This document shows positions 1 through 12,482 of a stretch of 64,000 nt of DNA, piece after piece. The translations under genes were made by a program, and so were the position numbers. The notes beneath the pieces are model-generated. The model was not told the DNA's origin and ran no database searches. It saw nothing but the letters and a program-made list of their open reading frames with translations. The DNA comes from Candidatus Accumulibacter aalborgensis (lineage in GTDB: Bacteria; Pseudomonadota; Gammaproteobacteria; Burkholderiales; Rhodocyclaceae). The DNA lies in the NCBI RefSeq assembly GCF_900089955.1, contig NZ_FLQX01000095.1:1-64000 (forward strand), written 5' to 3'. Within the stretch, counting starts at the first letter, position 1; every line of letters starts with the position of its first letter.

Positions 1-484
1 CGTCAGGGGCGTCGAACATATGCAAAAAATATATGCTAAATAAGTTATGTGTAAGGGTATGGCCTTTGCCCCGGAAGTTCTCGGCGATTCTGGCTTGAAT
101 TTCCGGATTGGCAATATGTCGACAATTCCAAGTCAGCAAATAGTCGGAGAAATGAACCGTGGCTATCGAGATATGTAATGCGTCCTCACTCGCCTTTGCG
201 GGAACGATACCGGCTATTACGAGATCCTTGGCAAGTTCGATGCTGTAGGATGTGATGTCAAGCAACTTTATGCCACGCAAAGCGGCAAGGCGTTTGGTTG
301 CAGCTTCAGGATCGCCAGCGGCACATTCTGTAAGGACAAGTTCAGAGGCGAACAGATCAAACTCATCCCGCCTATCCCAGAATTGATATGTACTTTGCTG
401 ATGGCCAGCCTCAATCACATTCTTGCTCGGACGAGCTGCCAGGTAACTGATGACCGAGGTTTCAAGGTATACCTTGCGCTTCAT
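1..484 (-). CDS. PIN-domain protein (VapC-like), cut by left edge
   Basis: Reading the minus strand from an ATG at 484 gives an open frame with no stop before base 1, so the C-terminus lies outside the window. The protein begins MKRKVYLETSVISYLAARPS, the classic N-terminus of PIN-domain RNases of the VapC type. Further family marks are LVLTECAAG, an AKASEDALHISIA segment carrying conserved acidic residues, and LLTWNCRHIANP near the end. The family cleaves RNA with a Mg-binding acidic cluster, usually as the toxin of a toxin-antitoxin pair. No antitoxin can be recognised directly upstream (485-637). The region is visibly more AT-rich than the housekeeping genes, which suggests acquisition. The family is clear; toxin activity is inference. 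Confidence 0.8.
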   Translation of the reverse strand, partial: MKRKVYLETSVISYLAARPSKNVIEAGHQQSTYQFWDRRDEFDLFASELVLTECAAGDPEAATKRLAALRGIKLLDITSYSIELAKDLVIAGIVPAKASEDALHISIATVHFSDYLLTWNCRHIANPEIQARIAENFRGKGHTLTHNLFSIYFLHMFDAPD

Positions 485-637
485 TGGAATACTTGTAATT
501 TTTCTCTTAACAGTACATTAAAAACGCGATGCCTGGGAATGTTGGGTAGCGATAGATCTGCAACCCAATCTACGCTGCTTTATGCAGCCGGTCGCCTGGA
601 GCGTAGAGTTGGCCTGTCTTTGACGACTTCTGTGATA

Positions 638-1174
638 TCAGGTGGCTACTTCTTGTATGGTTTGCCATTGATTATCTAAGGGAATGTATCTTTGTTTCAT
701 TTCGAACTTGTATTGTTTCCCGCCGGATAGTGCTGAGTATCTTATGAGGACATCTCTTCTGAGAAGGCCTATATTTTCTCTGTTCATCAAGTTCATAAAG
801 GTCGCTTCGTCCATGCCAAATTGCCATTCGGATTGACTGTCGGGGAAGCGAACCTGGCGCTCTTCTTTGCTATGAAATAGTCGATCATTGCTATGAAATA
901 TACTAATCTCTATCGCTGCGATCGTTGCTGGTGAATTGCTGATGCGAAAGGCTACTCGATATGGAATGGGTTGAATAATCTTGGCCTCCTTGTCGATATA
1001 TCCGTAACTAGCTGCCCAGACAAAAGGCCTACGCGAGTAGATGGCCGACTTACGAGTATGGTAGGCGGTGAATACTGAGAGCAATAGTGAAGTGACTGCT
1101 ATAAATATTGGTACACACGTCGCCCAATAGCTTGGAGTTGGCCAGTTTTCGACAATGACATTTAGTGCTTGCAT
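638..1174 (-). CDS. Hypothetical protein with N-terminal membrane anchor
   Basis: This is a 178-residue protein I do not recognise. Residues about 17-40 (YWATCVPIFIAVTSLLLSVF onward) form one hydrophobic segment followed by a basic stretch (HTRKSAIYSRR). This suggests a single-pass anchor with the rest in the cytoplasm. The remaining 130 residues are mixed and soluble-looking, with no catalytic motif I can name. It sits alone between the PIN-domain gene and the zinc-ribbon gene, all on the minus strand. Base composition is lower in GC than the gyrA region, as expected of horizontally acquired DNA. The reading frame looks genuinely protein-like. Confidence 0.6.
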   Translation of the reverse strand: MQALNVIVENWPTPSYWATCVPIFIAVTSLLLSVFTAYHTRKSAIYSRRPFVWAASYGYIDKEAKIIQPIPYRVAFRISNSPATIAAIEISIFHSNDRLFHSKEERQVRFPDSQSEWQFGMDEATFMNLMNRENIGLLRRDVLIRYSALSGGKQYKFEMKQRYIPLDNQWQTIQEVAT

Positions 1175-1266
1175 AGAAGATAGACGTCTAAGTTCGGGTT
1201 GGTCTGGAGTGACGGCTTAACGTTCGACATGAGCGGTCTTTGGAACGTCCGCTCGATGGAGGGGGT

Positions 1267-1740
1267 TCAGGTGACTGCCGCATAGATGACCAGGACAAGT
1301 GGCACGCTGATGAGTACCAGTGCAGTGCCGAGGCAGCCGCTTGGCGCCCGAACTCTCGAGGGCGACGGGCTCGAGTGACTTGCGCCACTTTGCGAATGCG
1401 ATTCCGCGGCGTAAGTGCAACCCCTGACCTCGCGTAATGAGCGTTCTTCGACGGCGACAGGGCGTTGCTCGCGAGGACGGTCGGATACCCACTTGCCGTG
1501 GCAAGCATTGCAAAACAAACGCGTTGTGCCGCGCTCAAATGCGCCGACCGTTCGCTTGGTGTGCGGAAAGCGCTGCGAGCAGCCCGCGCATACGAACTGA
1601 AGATCCCTTGGTGCTCGCAACCGAGCCGATGGCAGCCGCTGATTGCTACGACCGCGGCGCCGAGCCAACGCCAGCACGCCGACGAGAAGCAACGCCGCGA
1701 CAAGCGCGATAGCTGCGATTGAAACGTTTTCGAGAACCAC
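1267..1740 (-). CDS. Putative zinc-ribbon membrane protein
   Basis: This 157-residue reading frame starts at a GTG with AGGTGA a few bases upstream. Residues about 6-25 are a hydrophobic segment (IAAIALVAALLLVGVLALA) followed by arginines. The central part holds two CxxC pairs, FVCAGC and LFCNAC, about 26 residues apart, consistent with a zinc ribbon. The last about 20 residues are again hydrophobic (ALVLISVPLVLVIYAAV). A zinc-binding domain held between two membrane segments is the visible architecture; function is unknown. Other frames are open here because of high GC, but only this one gives membrane segments plus paired cysteines. Confidence 0.55.
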   Translation of the reverse strand: MVLENVSIAAIALVAALLLVGVLALARRRGRSNQRLPSARLRAPRDLQFVCAGCSQRFPHTKRTVGAFERGTTRLFCNACHGKWVSDRPREQRPVAVEERSLREVRGCTYAAESHSQSGASHSSPSPSRVRAPSGCLGTALVLISVPLVLVIYAAVT

Positions 1741-2304
1741 AAGTCACCTAACTTTGTTATCGGAAGACAGTTTTGCGCCCGAACTCCGACGCCCGCTCCC
1801 TAACTCGGCGTTGTCCAAAACGCTTAAAGGCGCCCGTAGTCTGGTTTTCGGACCGCCATGCTGTTTTTTGCATACAGTACTCTAAAGGTCCGTCAAAAGC
1901 GGCACGGCGACGGCCCCGCCTCTGATGTTCGCGAAGGCGCTCGGCAAGAGCGCCAGGACATCCACTACCGGCCGCAAGCTTACCGACAGAGGTGGCGCAT
2001 GTCCATTGGTTGCGATCTTTCGCCTCGCAGGATGTGCTGACTAGAAGCCCATCGCTCGCGACCGATGCGCTTCCCTTCGGTCAGCACATCCTACGGCCAT
2101 ACGGCCCGGCAAGACACGGCCATATCATTGATCATCCGACTACCAGCCGCCGCGCAGGCGCCCGTGTCGGGCCAGGCCGGCAAGGGGCCTTCACGTCCCT
2201 GAATCCGCGACTCGCCCGGCCAGAGACCTCGCCGGCGTGATAGAATCACGGGCTTGACCACGACGCCGACATTCTCCCGAAGTCGCGTCACCAGCGGATA
2301 GAAG
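1741..2304. other. Non-coding stretch upstream of gyrA
   Basis: I see no convincing gene here. It holds a REP-like palindrome (about 2024-2096, listed separately) and the gyrA promoter region. A TAGAAT hexamer at 2241-2246 is a possible -10 box, but no good -35 lies 16-18 bases upstream, so the promoter is not assigned. Short open frames in this stretch lack ribosome-binding sites and protein-like composition. Confidence 0.5.
2024..2096. repeat. REP-like palindromic element
   Basis: The 11-base arms GGATGTGCTGA (2030-2040) and TCAGCACATCC (2081-2091) are perfect inverted repeats around a 40-base centre. On the minus strand the element reads GTAGGATGTGCTGACC, then GAAGGGAAGCGCATCGG. This has the layout of intergenic REP-type elements in many proteobacteria. 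A diverged relative with GTAGGGTGTTGAAG and GAAGCGCATCG occurs at about 24674-24734. Confidence 0.6.
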
Positions 2305-4944
<2,640 letters not shown>

Positions 4945-4978
4945 AGCGGGTGTATTTCATCGCGACGATCGCTGCCCG

Positions 4979-6091
4979 ATGGCAGACAGGGTTGATGGCG
5001 TGAGCGATGATCTGCAACGCGAGCTGGGCGTCGTCCGGCAGCAGATCGACCTCCTCGACGGGCAACTGCTCGGTCTGCTGAACCAGCGCGCCAGGTATGC
5101 GCAGCAGGTCGGCGAGATCAAGGCGCGCCATGGTGAGGCCGGTTTCATTTACCGCCCCGAGCGCGAAGCGCAGGTGCTGCAGCGAGTCCAGGAAATGAAC
5201 TCCGGTCCGCTGAGCAACGAAACGCTGACCTGGTTCTTCCGCGAAGTGATGTCGGCGTGTCTGTCGCTCGAACAGCCGCTGGGCATCGCTTTCCTCGGGC
5301 CGCTCGGCACTTTCTCGGAGAGCGCGGCGACCAGGCACTTCGGCCACGCTGCCCGCCTGATGCCACAGCTCTCGATCGACGATGTCTTCCGCGAAGTCGA
5401 GGCTGCGCATGGCGACTACGCGGTGGTGCCGATCGAGAACTCGACCGAGGGCGCGATCGGACGGACGCTCGACCTCTTGCTGACCACGCCGCTGAAGATC
5501 TGTGGCGAGGTCGTGTTGCGCATCCATCAGCATCTGCTGTCGAACGAGCGCTCACTGACCGAGGTCAAGAAGGTCTATTCGCACGCCCAGTCGCTGGCGC
5601 AATGCCACGAGTGGTTGAATCGCTCGCTGGCCGAGGCGCAGCGCATTCCGGTCGGCAGCAATGCGCAGGCAGCGCAACTGGCGGCCGCTGAGGCGGGCGC
5701 GGCGGCGATCGCCGGGCAGGCGGCTGCTGACCGCTATCAGTTGCCACAGTTGGCCAGCAACATCGAGGACGAGCCGAACAACACGACCCGTTTCGTCGTC
5801 CTCGGCCGCCACGATGCCGGTCCTTCGGGACGCGACAAGACCTCGTTGATCATGTCGGCGGCCAACCAGACCGGCGCCTTGAGCCAGTTGCTGTCGCCTT
5901 TTTCCGATGCCGGCGTTTCGCTGAGCCGACTCGAGTCGCGTCCGGCGCGACACACGCTATGGGAGTATGTCTTCTTCGTCGATCTCGAAGGCCACCGCGA
6001 CGACGCGCCGGTACGCTCAGCGCTGGCCGAACTCGCCAGGCGTGCTCCCTATCTGAAGCTTCTCGGTTCCTACCCGATGGCCGCCTACTAG
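4979..6091 (+). CDS. pheA: Bifunctional chorismate mutase / prephenate dehydratase
   Basis: The P-protein converts chorismate to prephenate and then to phenylpyruvate in phenylalanine synthesis. From the N-terminus it has an AroQ chorismate mutase helix domain (ELGVVRQQIDLLDGQLLGLL and the GEIKARHG segment), the dehydratase domain (FLGPLGTFSESAA, VVPIENSTEGAIG, NTTRFVV), and a C-terminal ACT domain (GALSQLLSPFSDAGVSLSRLESRP) for phenylalanine feedback. The open frame extends upstream to 4847 inside gyrA. I chose ATG 4979 (370 residues); GTG 5000 (MSDDLQREL) is an equally plausible start. hisC follows after 24 bases. Confidence 0.96.
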   Translation: MADRVDGVSDDLQRELGVVRQQIDLLDGQLLGLLNQRARYAQQVGEIKARHGEAGFIYRPEREAQVLQRVQEMNSGPLSNETLTWFFREVMSACLSLEQPLGIAFLGPLGTFSESAATRHFGHAARLMPQLSIDDVFREVEAAHGDYAVVPIENSTEGAIGRTLDLLLTTPLKICGEVVLRIHQHLLSNERSLTEVKKVYSHAQSLAQCHEWLNRSLAEAQRIPVGSNAQAAQLAAAEAGAAAIAGQAAADRYQLPQLASNIEDEPNNTTRFVVLGRHDAGPSGRDKTSLIMSAANQTGALSQLLSPFSDAGVSLSRLESRPARHTLWEYVFFVDLEGHRDDAPVRSALAELARRAPYLKLLGSYPMAAY

Positions 6092-6115
6092 ATCCACTTT
6101 TTGCGAGCACCGCCG

Positions 6116-7204
6116 ATGGCACTCCACGAGCAGTCATTACCGTACGTCCGGGCCATTTCGCCGTACCAGCCGGGCAAGCCGATGACCCAACTGGCACGCG
6201 AGATGGGTATTGCCGTCGAGCAGATCGTCAAGCTGGCCTCCAACGAGAATCCGCTCGGCATGAGCCCGAAAGCGCGCGCGGCGGCCGAACAGGCGATGGC
6301 CACGCTGGCGCGCTATCCGGATGATTTCGTTCTCAAGCAGGCGCTCGCCGAACGGACCGGGATCGGCATCGAGCGCATGGTCCTCGGCAACGGCTCGAAC
6401 GATGTCCTGGATCTGATCGCGCGCGTCTTTCTCGCACCCGGACGCTCGGCGATCTTTGCCCAGTACGCTTTCGCCGTCTATCCGCTGGCGACGCTGTCGA
6501 CCGGCGCTGAAGCGATTGCCGTCGCGGCCAGCGATTACGGTCATCACCTCGCCGCGATGCGGGCGGCGATCAGGCCAGATACGCGGCTGATCTGGATTGC
6601 CAACCCGAACAACCCGACAGGAACCTTCGTCCCGTATCCTGATCTGCGAGACTTTCTCGCGTCCGTTCCTCCGGAGGTGGTCGTCGTGCTCGACGAAGCC
6701 TACAACGAATACCTGTCGCCCAGCGAGCGGGTGGACACGACGGACTGGCTGGCGGATCTGCCGAATTTGGTCATCACGCGCACCTTCTCGAAGATCTACG
6801 GTCTGGCAGGCCTGCGCGTCGGCTATGCGCTGACTTCGGCCGAGCTCGCCGACCTGATGAATCGCGTTCGCCAGCCTTTCAACTGCAACAACATCGCGCT
6901 GGCGGCGGCGGCCGCGGCGCTCGACGACGACGAGTTCGTCGCTCGCAGCTATGCGCTGAACCGGACCGGAATGGAGCAGATCGTCGGCGGCCTGAAGCGC
7001 CTCGGCTGCCGGCGCCTGCCGTCGCATGGCAACTTCGTGACCTTCCGGGTAGCCGACGCGGCGCTGGTCAATCAGAGGCTGCTCAAACAGGGAGTCATCG
7101 TTCGTCCGCTCGCCGCTTACGCGATGCCGGAGTGGCTGCGCGTGACGATCGGCACGGAAGGCGAAAACGCTCGTTTTCTCGCTGCGTTGGCGGGGTCGCT
7201 GTGA
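6116..7204 (+). CDS. hisC: Histidinol-phosphate aminotransferase
   Basis: This PLP enzyme transaminates imidazole acetol phosphate to histidinol phosphate in histidine synthesis. Relatives in this gene context can also act on aromatic keto acids, which fits the pheA/tyrA neighbourhood. Fold-type I marks are LASNENPLG, NPNNPTG, VLDEAYNEY and the PLP-binding Lys226 in TFSKIYGLAG. ATG 6116 gives 362 residues beginning MALHEQSLPYVRAISPYQPG, the usual family start; a TTG at 6101 is less likely. The stop overlaps the tyrA start, indicating translational coupling. Confidence 0.95.
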   Translation: MALHEQSLPYVRAISPYQPGKPMTQLAREMGIAVEQIVKLASNENPLGMSPKARAAAEQAMATLARYPDDFVLKQALAERTGIGIERMVLGNGSNDVLDLIARVFLAPGRSAIFAQYAFAVYPLATLSTGAEAIAVAASDYGHHLAAMRAAIRPDTRLIWIANPNNPTGTFVPYPDLRDFLASVPPEVVVVLDEAYNEYLSPSERVDTTDWLADLPNLVITRTFSKIYGLAGLRVGYALTSAELADLMNRVRQPFNCNNIALAAAAAALDDDEFVARSYALNRTGMEQIVGGLKRLGCRRLPSHGNFVTFRVADAALVNQRLLKQGVIVRPLAAYAMPEWLRVTIGTEGENARFLAALAGSL

Positions 7205-8136
7205 GCAGTCACTGTGTGGACACCCCGGCGGTGAACGACACGCCTGTTCACCAGCACACTCCGCGGTTTGGCAAGGTCGTCGTCTTTGGCGTCGGTCTGA
7301 TCGGCGGTTCGTTCGCGCTGGCGCTGAAGGCGGCCGGCGAGGTCGGCGAGGTCGTCGGTTTCGGGCGACGGCTGGGTTCTCTGACGCAGGCGCTCGAACT
7401 GGGCATCCTGGACCGCGCTGGTTTCAACGTCGGCCAGGAGGTGTCGAACGCCGACCTGGTTCTGATCGCCACGCCGGTCGGCAAGACCGCCGAGATCATG
7501 GCCCGCATTGCCCCCTGCCTGGGCGCGCAGACCGTCGTCACTGACGCCGGCAGCACCAAGGGCGACGTCGTGGCGGCGGCGCGCGCCCACTTCGGCGACC
7601 GCCTCGGACAGTTCGTTCCGGCACATCCGATTGCTGGCGCCGAAAACAGCGGCGCGCTGGCTGCGCGCGCCGACCTCTATCGCCAGAAGCAGGTGGTGCT
7701 GACGCCGCTGCCCGAAAACACGCTGGCCAACATCGCCCGCGTGCGTGCGGCGTGGGAGTGCTGCGGAGCTCTGATCAAGGAGTTGGCTCCGGCCGAGCAC
7801 GACCGCATCTTCGCCGCGGTCAGCCATCTGCCGCATCTCCTGTCGTTTGCCCTGGTCCATGAGTTGGCCCGACGCGAAGACCAGGCGCTGTTTTTCAGTT
7901 TTGCCGCCAGTGGCTTTCGCGACTTCACGCGCATTGCCGCCAGTCATCCGGTGATGTGGCGCGATATCTGCTTGGCCAATCAGGCGGCGCTGATCGATGA
8001 ACTCGACCGCTATCGGGAGCAGCTCGACGAACTGCGCGCAGTACTGCAACGCGGCGACGGTGCCCGCCTCGAAGCGACTTTCGAAGCGGCGCGAGCGGCG
8101 CGTCGCGCCTGGGCCGAGAGCCGGGCGCCCGAATGA
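7201..8136 (+). CDS. tyrA: Prephenate dehydrogenase
   Basis: TyrA oxidatively decarboxylates prephenate (or arogenate) with NAD(P) on the route to tyrosine. The Rossmann glycine motif [13 protein letters not shown] lies near residues 26-38, followed by [18 protein letters not shown] and [12 protein letters not shown], then an all-helical dimerisation domain with [13 protein letters not shown]. The start is a GTG at 7201 overlapping the hisC stop (GTGA), giving 311 residues. The frame also runs open upstream inside hisC, but that part has no family similarity. Its stop overlaps the aroA start by four bases. Confidence 0.94.
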   Translation: MSSHCVDTPAVNDTPVHQHTPRFGKVVVFGVGLIGGSFALALKAAGEVGEVVGFGRRLGSLTQALELGILDRAGFNVGQEVSNADLVLIATPVGKTAEIMARIAPCLGAQTVVTDAGSTKGDVVAAARAHFGDRLGQFVPAHPIAGAENSGALAARADLYRQKQVVLTPLPENTLANIARVRAAWECCGALIKELAPAEHDRIFAAVSHLPHLLSFALVHELARREDQALFFSFAASGFRDFTRIAASHPVMWRDICLANQAALIDELDRYREQLDELRAVLQRGDGARLEATFEAARAARRAWAESRAPE

Positions 8137-10133
8137 GCGCCGACTACCTCGATCTGCCGCAACTGCTCGCCGCCCGCGGTACGGTACGCTTGCCCGGCTC
8201 GAAGAGCATCTCCAACCGGGTCCTGCTGCTGGCGGCGCTGGCCGCCGGGGAGACCGAAGTGCGCGACCTACTGCTCTCCGACGACACGGCGCACATGCTC
8301 GCAGCGCTGCGCACGCTGGGCGTTGGCGTCGAGCAGGTGGCGGACAAGGCTTTTCGCGTCGTCGGCGTGGCTGGGGTTTTCCCGCTGCGCGAAGCCGATC
8401 TTTTTCTCGGCAATGCGGGCACCGCTTTTCGTCCGCTGACCGCGGTGCTGGCGCTGACCGGCGGCGATTACCGGCTGTCGGGTGTGGCGCGCATGCATGA
8501 ACGGCCGATTGCCGACCTGGTCGATGGCCTGCGTCAGTTGGGTGCCGACATCAGTTATCTGGGGCAGGAGGGTTTTCCACCGCTGGCCATCCGGCCGCCG
8601 ATGCCTGGCGTGGTGGAGGGCGATGGCCTCGGCGAAAACAAAGTGGTCAGGGCCATCAGAGTGATCACGCTTCGCGGCGACGTGTCGAGCCAGTTTCTGA
8701 CCGGTATCCTGATGGCGCTGCCTCTGCTTGGCAGCGAAACGACGGTGGAAGTCGTCGGTGAGCTGATCTCCAGGCCCTACGTCGAGCTCACGCTGGCCAC
8801 CATGGCGCTTTTCGGCGTGCAGGTCGTTCGCGAGGGCTGGCGGCGCTTCACGGTGCCTGCCGACAGCGCCTATCGTTCGCCGGGCGTGGTGTACGTCGAA
8901 GGCGATGCCTCGTCGGCATCTTACTTCCTGGCCCTCGGCGCCATCGGCGGCGGCCCGCTTCGCGTCGAGGGGGTTGGCCGAGACTCGATTCAGGGTGACG
9001 TCCGTTTTGCCGATGCGCTGGCGCAGATGGGGGCGAAAATCACTTCCGGCGCCAACTGGATCGAGGCGTCGGCTCCGGGCGGCACAAGACTGCAAGGCCT
9101 GCAGATCGACTGCAACCACATTCCGGATGCGGCGATGACGCTGGCTACCACTGCCCTGTTTGCCGAAGGGCCAACGGTCTTGCGCAATATCGCCAGTTGG
9201 CGAGTCAAGGAAACCGACCGCATTGCGGCGATGGCCACCGAGTTGCGCAAGCTGGGAGCGATCGTCGACGAGGGTGACGATTTCATCGCTGTTGCTCCGC
9301 CCGCCAGCGGTGCCAGTCTGCATCCGGCAGCGATCGACACCTACGACGACCACCGCATGGCCATGTGTTTCTCGCTGGCCGCGCTGGCCACGCCCTTGCG
9401 GATCAACGACCCGCAGACCGTGGCCAAGACCTTCCCCGACTATTTCGAACGTTTTGCCGAGGTCACCGAGCCGGTGCCGGTGGTGGCCATCGACGGCACC
9501 TCGGCTTCGGGCAAGGGGACGATCGCCTCGCGCGTCGCCGCGGCACTCGGCTGGCACTACCTGGACTCCGGTGCCCTGTATCGACTGACCGCACTGGCCG
9601 CTCGTCGCGCCGGCGTCGGCTGGGACGATGAAGCACGCGTCGCGGCGATCGCCGGCGATCTGGCGGTCGACTTCGCTGGCTCGGCGATCACGCTGTCCGG
9701 CGAGGAAGTGGGTGATGCCATCCGCAGCGAGGAGATTTCTGCCGGGGCTTCCAGGGTGGCCGCGCTGCCGGCCGTGCGCGACGCACTCCTGTTCCGGCAA
9801 CGGGCATTTCGCCGCCCGCCGGGACTGGTGGCCGACGGGCGCGACATGGCCTCGGTAGTCTTTCCCGATTCGGCGAGCAAGGTCTTTCTCACCGCCAGTG
9901 TCGAGGTGCGCGCGAAGAGACGCCATAAGCAGTTGATCGACAAAGGGAACGCTGCTAGTATTGCAGCCCTCTCGCTGGATCTGCGCGAACGTGATGAACG
10001 TGATAGCCAACGTAGCGTCGCGCCGCTGCAGCAGAGTGCGGATGCCCACTTGCTCGACACGACGAACCTGACCATTGAAACGGCGGTGGCACAGGTGCTG
10101 GACTGGGTGCACAAGGTTCCGCAGAAAGGGTAA
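8133..10133 (+). CDS. aroA-cmk: EPSP synthase fused to cytidylate kinase
   Basis: One 666-residue frame carries two enzymes. Residues 1 to about 447 are 5-enolpyruvylshikimate-3-phosphate synthase of the shikimate pathway. Marks are [45 protein letters not shown] and the C-terminal [11 protein letters not shown]. Within about ten residues it continues into CMP kinase, with the P-loop [10 protein letters not shown] (residues 454-463), [11 protein letters not shown] and [14 protein letters not shown]. Most relatives encode the two as adjacent genes; fused annotations are known in some proteobacteria. There is no stop, frameshift or long linker at the join. It links aromatic synthesis to CMP/dCMP phosphorylation, with rpsA next, preserving the common cmk-rpsA order. 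Confidence 0.95.
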   Translation: MSADYLDLPQLLAARGTVRLPGSKSISNRVLLLAALAAGETEVRDLLLSDDTAHMLAALRTLGVGVEQVADKAFRVVGVAGVFPLREADLFLGNAGTAFRPLTAVLALTGGDYRLSGVARMHERPIADLVDGLRQLGADISYLGQEGFPPLAIRPPMPGVVEGDGLGENKVVRAIRVITLRGDVSSQFLTGILMALPLLGSETTVEVVGELISRPYVELTLATMALFGVQVVREGWRRFTVPADSAYRSPGVVYVEGDASSASYFLALGAIGGGPLRVEGVGRDSIQGDVRFADALAQMGAKITSGANWIEASAPGGTRLQGLQIDCNHIPDAAMTLATTALFAEGPTVLRNIASWRVKETDRIAAMATELRKLGAIVDEGDDFIAVAPPASGASLHPAAIDTYDDHRMAMCFSLAALATPLRINDPQTVAKTFPDYFERFAEVTEPVPVVAIDGTSASGKGTIASRVAAALGWHYLDSGALYRLTALAARRAGVGWDDEARVAAIAGDLAVDFAGSAITLSGEEVGDAIRSEEISAGASRVAALPAVRDALLFRQRAFRRPPGLVADGRDMASVVFPDSASKVFLTASVEVRAKRRHKQLIDKGNAASIAALSLDLRERDERDSQRSVAPLQQSADAHLLDTTNLTIETAVAQVLDWVHKVPQKG

Positions 10134-10149
10134 AACGGCGCCGCCGTTT
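10133..10149 (+). terminator. Weak hairpin at the aroA-cmk stop, ahead of rpsA
   Basis: AAACGGC and GCCGTTT form a seven-base stem with a three-base loop directly after the cmk stop. There is no T-run beyond the stem itself, so it could be a weak terminator, attenuator or mRNA end-protecting hairpin. It opens the 190-base rpsA leader (10134-10323), where no other element is clear to me. Confidence 0.4.
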
Positions 10150-10323
10150 GCCACAGGGGTCACCTTTTCAACGCGTCGTCGGCCTGGCACTGCCCGCTTG
10201 TCGGGTCTGCCGGTTCGGTGTCCTTCAGCGTCCTTGCCTCGCGGCGAGTTCGCCGAAGTCGCCAGAACGGGTGATCGTTTTTTAACGCACCCCGCAGCTT
10301 TGCGGATAGGTAACTCAACTCAT

Positions 10324-12021
10324 ATGTCAGCCAATCCCACCATGTTAGAAAGCTTTGCCGAACTCTTCGAAGAGAGCCTCGGGCGCCAGGAAATGCGTCC
10401 CGGAGAGGTGATCACCGCGGAAGTCGTGCGCATTGACCAGAACTTCGTTGTCGTCAATGCCGGCCTCAAGTCGGAAAGCTATATTGAACTCGAAGAGTTC
10501 CGCAATGATCAGGGCGAACTCGAAGTCGCGGTCGGTGATTTCGTCCAGGTCGCCATCGAGCAGCTCGAGAACGGTTTCGGTGAAACCCGTTTGTCGCGTG
10601 ACCGTGCCAAGCGCGTCGCTGCGTGGAATGCGCTCGAACAGGCGCTGAACGACGGTACCCTGGTCATCGGCACGATCACCGGCAAGGTCAAGGGCGGGCT
10701 GACGGTGATGACCAACAGCGTCCGCGCTTTCCTGCCCGGCTCGCTGGTCGACATGCGTCCGGTCAAGGACACCACGCCATACGAAGGCAAGACCTACGAA
10801 TTCAAGGTCATCAAGCTCGACCGCAAGCGCAACAACGTGGTGGTTTCTCGCCGCGCCGTTCTCGAAGCGAGCGTTGGCGAAGAGCGCGATGCACTGCTCG
10901 CCGCCCTCAAGGAAGGCAGCATCGTCAAAGGCGTGGTCAAGAACATCACCGATTACGGCGCTTTCGTCGATCTGGGTGGTATCGATGGCTTGCTGCATAT
11001 CACCGACCTGGCCTGGCGTCGTGTTCGCCACCCGTCCGAAGTTCTCGCCGTTGGCGACGAAGTCCAGGCCAAGATCCTCAAGTTCGACCAGGAAAAGAAC
11101 CGTGTTTCGCTCGGCCTCAAGCAACTCGGCGAAGATCCATGGGTCGGCATCTCGCGTCGCTACCCGCCGACCACCCGCCTCTTCGGCAAGGTCACCAACC
11201 TGACCGATTACGGTGCTTTTGTCGAGATCGAGCAGGGCATCGAAGGTCTGGTGCATGTCTCGGAGATGGACTGGACGAACAAGAACGTTCACCCGTCCAA
11301 GGTCGTGCAACTGGGCGACGAAGTGGAGGTGATGATCCTCGAAATCGACGAAGATCGCCGGCGTATTTCGCTGGGCATGAAGCAGTGCGCAGCCAATCCG
11401 TGGGACGACTTTTCGATGAACTACAAGAAGGGTGACCGAGTACGCGGCGCGATCAAGTCGATCACCGACTTCGGCGTGTTCATTGGCCTGCCCGGCGGTA
11501 TTGACGGTCTGGTCCATCTTTCGGATCTCTCGTGGTCTTTGCCCGGCGAGGAAGCGATCCGCAACTTCAAGAAGGGCGACGAAGTCGACGCGGTCGTGCT
11601 GGCCATCGATACCGACAAGGAGCGGATCTCGCTGGGTATCAAACAGCTCGACGGCGATCCCTACACCAGTTACATCGCCACCCACGACAAGAACAGCCTG
11701 GTGCGGGGAACGGTCAGGTCGGTTGATGCCCGTGGTGCAGTGGTGATCCTCGATGGTGACATCGAAGCCTATCTGCGCGCCTCTGAAGTGTCGCGTGACC
11801 GGATCGACGACCTGACCAAGGTGTACAAGGAAGGCGACAAGGTCGAGGCGATGATCATCAACGTCGATCGCAAAACGCGTTCGATCAGCCTGTCGATCAA
11901 AGCCAGAGAGCAGGCCGAGCAGCAAGAGGCGATGCAGAAGTTTTCTGCCGACAGTAGCGCCAGTTCCGGCACCACCAATCTTGGTGCTCTGCTGAAAGCC
12001 AAGCTGAACAACCCACAGTAA
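10324..12021 (+). CDS. rpsA: 30S ribosomal protein S1
   Basis: S1 binds mRNA on the 30S subunit and helps start translation on structured or weak-Shine-Dalgarno leaders. The 565-residue product has the N-terminal FAELFEESL and six S1/OB repeats. The repeats are recognisable from lines such as [32 protein letters not shown] and their echoes ([40 protein letters not shown]). I chose ATG 10324; ATG 10342 (MLESFAELF) is possible. The open frame upstream to 10075 overlaps cmk and is not S1-like. ihfB follows after nine bases, a conserved pairing. Confidence 0.97.
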   Translation: MSANPTMLESFAELFEESLGRQEMRPGEVITAEVVRIDQNFVVVNAGLKSESYIELEEFRNDQGELEVAVGDFVQVAIEQLENGFGETRLSRDRAKRVAAWNALEQALNDGTLVIGTITGKVKGGLTVMTNSVRAFLPGSLVDMRPVKDTTPYEGKTYEFKVIKLDRKRNNVVVSRRAVLEASVGEERDALLAALKEGSIVKGVVKNITDYGAFVDLGGIDGLLHITDLAWRRVRHPSEVLAVGDEVQAKILKFDQEKNRVSLGLKQLGEDPWVGISRRYPPTTRLFGKVTNLTDYGAFVEIEQGIEGLVHVSEMDWTNKNVHPSKVVQLGDEVEVMILEIDEDRRRISLGMKQCAANPWDDFSMNYKKGDRVRGAIKSITDFGVFIGLPGGIDGLVHLSDLSWSLPGEEAIRNFKKGDEVDAVVLAIDTDKERISLGIKQLDGDPYTSYIATHDKNSLVRGTVRSVDARGAVVILDGDIEAYLRASEVSRDRIDDLTKVYKEGDKVEAMIINVDRKTRSISLSIKAREQAEQQEAMQKFSADSSASSGTTNLGALLKAKLNNPQ

Positions 12022-12030
12022 GGGTAGAGG

Positions 12031-12324
12031 ATGACCAAGTCGGATCTGATCGCCCAATTGGCCGAGCGCTTTCCTCAACTGGTGGCAAAGGATGCTGACT
12101 TGTCGGTCAAAATGATTCTCGAAGCGCTAGCCGAAGCCCTGGGCAAGGGCGACCGCATCGAGATTCGGGGCTTTGGGAGCTTTTCTCTGAATTACCGGCC
12201 GCCGCGCATCGGCCGCAATCCCAAGTCCGGCGAGAAAGTCGACGTTCCCCAAAAATGGGTGCCGCATTTCAAGGCCGGCAAGGAATTGCGCGAACGTGTC
12301 GACGGCGCAGTTGAATCGATCTGA
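12031..12324 (+). CDS. ihfB: Integration host factor beta subunit
   Basis: IHF-beta pairs with IHF-alpha to bend DNA sharply at specific sites. It acts in site-specific recombination, replication and sigma-54 promoter activation. The 97-residue protein has the DNABII signature [20 protein letters not shown] and the intercalating-proline region, and starts [17 protein letters not shown] as in other IhfB. It shares the rpsA transcript and is followed by a strong terminator. IHF would be a natural co-factor for the sigma-54 promoter proposed at 27870. Confidence 0.97.
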   Translation: MTKSDLIAQLAERFPQLVAKDADLSVKMILEALAEALGKGDRIEIRGFGSFSLNYRPPRIGRNPKSGEKVDVPQKWVPHFKAGKELRERVDGAVESI

Positions 12325-12346
12325 GTGGTCAGTCAGTGACGTATTG

Positions 12347-12372
12347 CGGGCGGCCATGGGCCGCCCGTTTTC
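12347..12372 (+). terminator. Rho-independent terminator after ihfB
   Basis: GGGCGGCC and GGCCGCCC form an eight-base GC stem with a three-base loop, followed by GTTTTC. It lies 23 bases after the ihfB stop and should end the rpsA-ihfB transcript. Confidence 0.85.
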
Positions 12373-12482
12373 TGTCAGGGTGTTCGCTGCGTGCACTACG
12401 GTAGGGGCCTCGCAGCCATCGTCCTTTTCGCGTTTGCCATCCGGAACACCGACCTGTTGGCGCGCAAAAAGGAGAAGCAGCA

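Noticed and set aside
1861-1877. CTGT and ACAG half-sites resembling a LexA box
   Set aside because: The spacing is nine bases instead of eight and no SOS gene follows.
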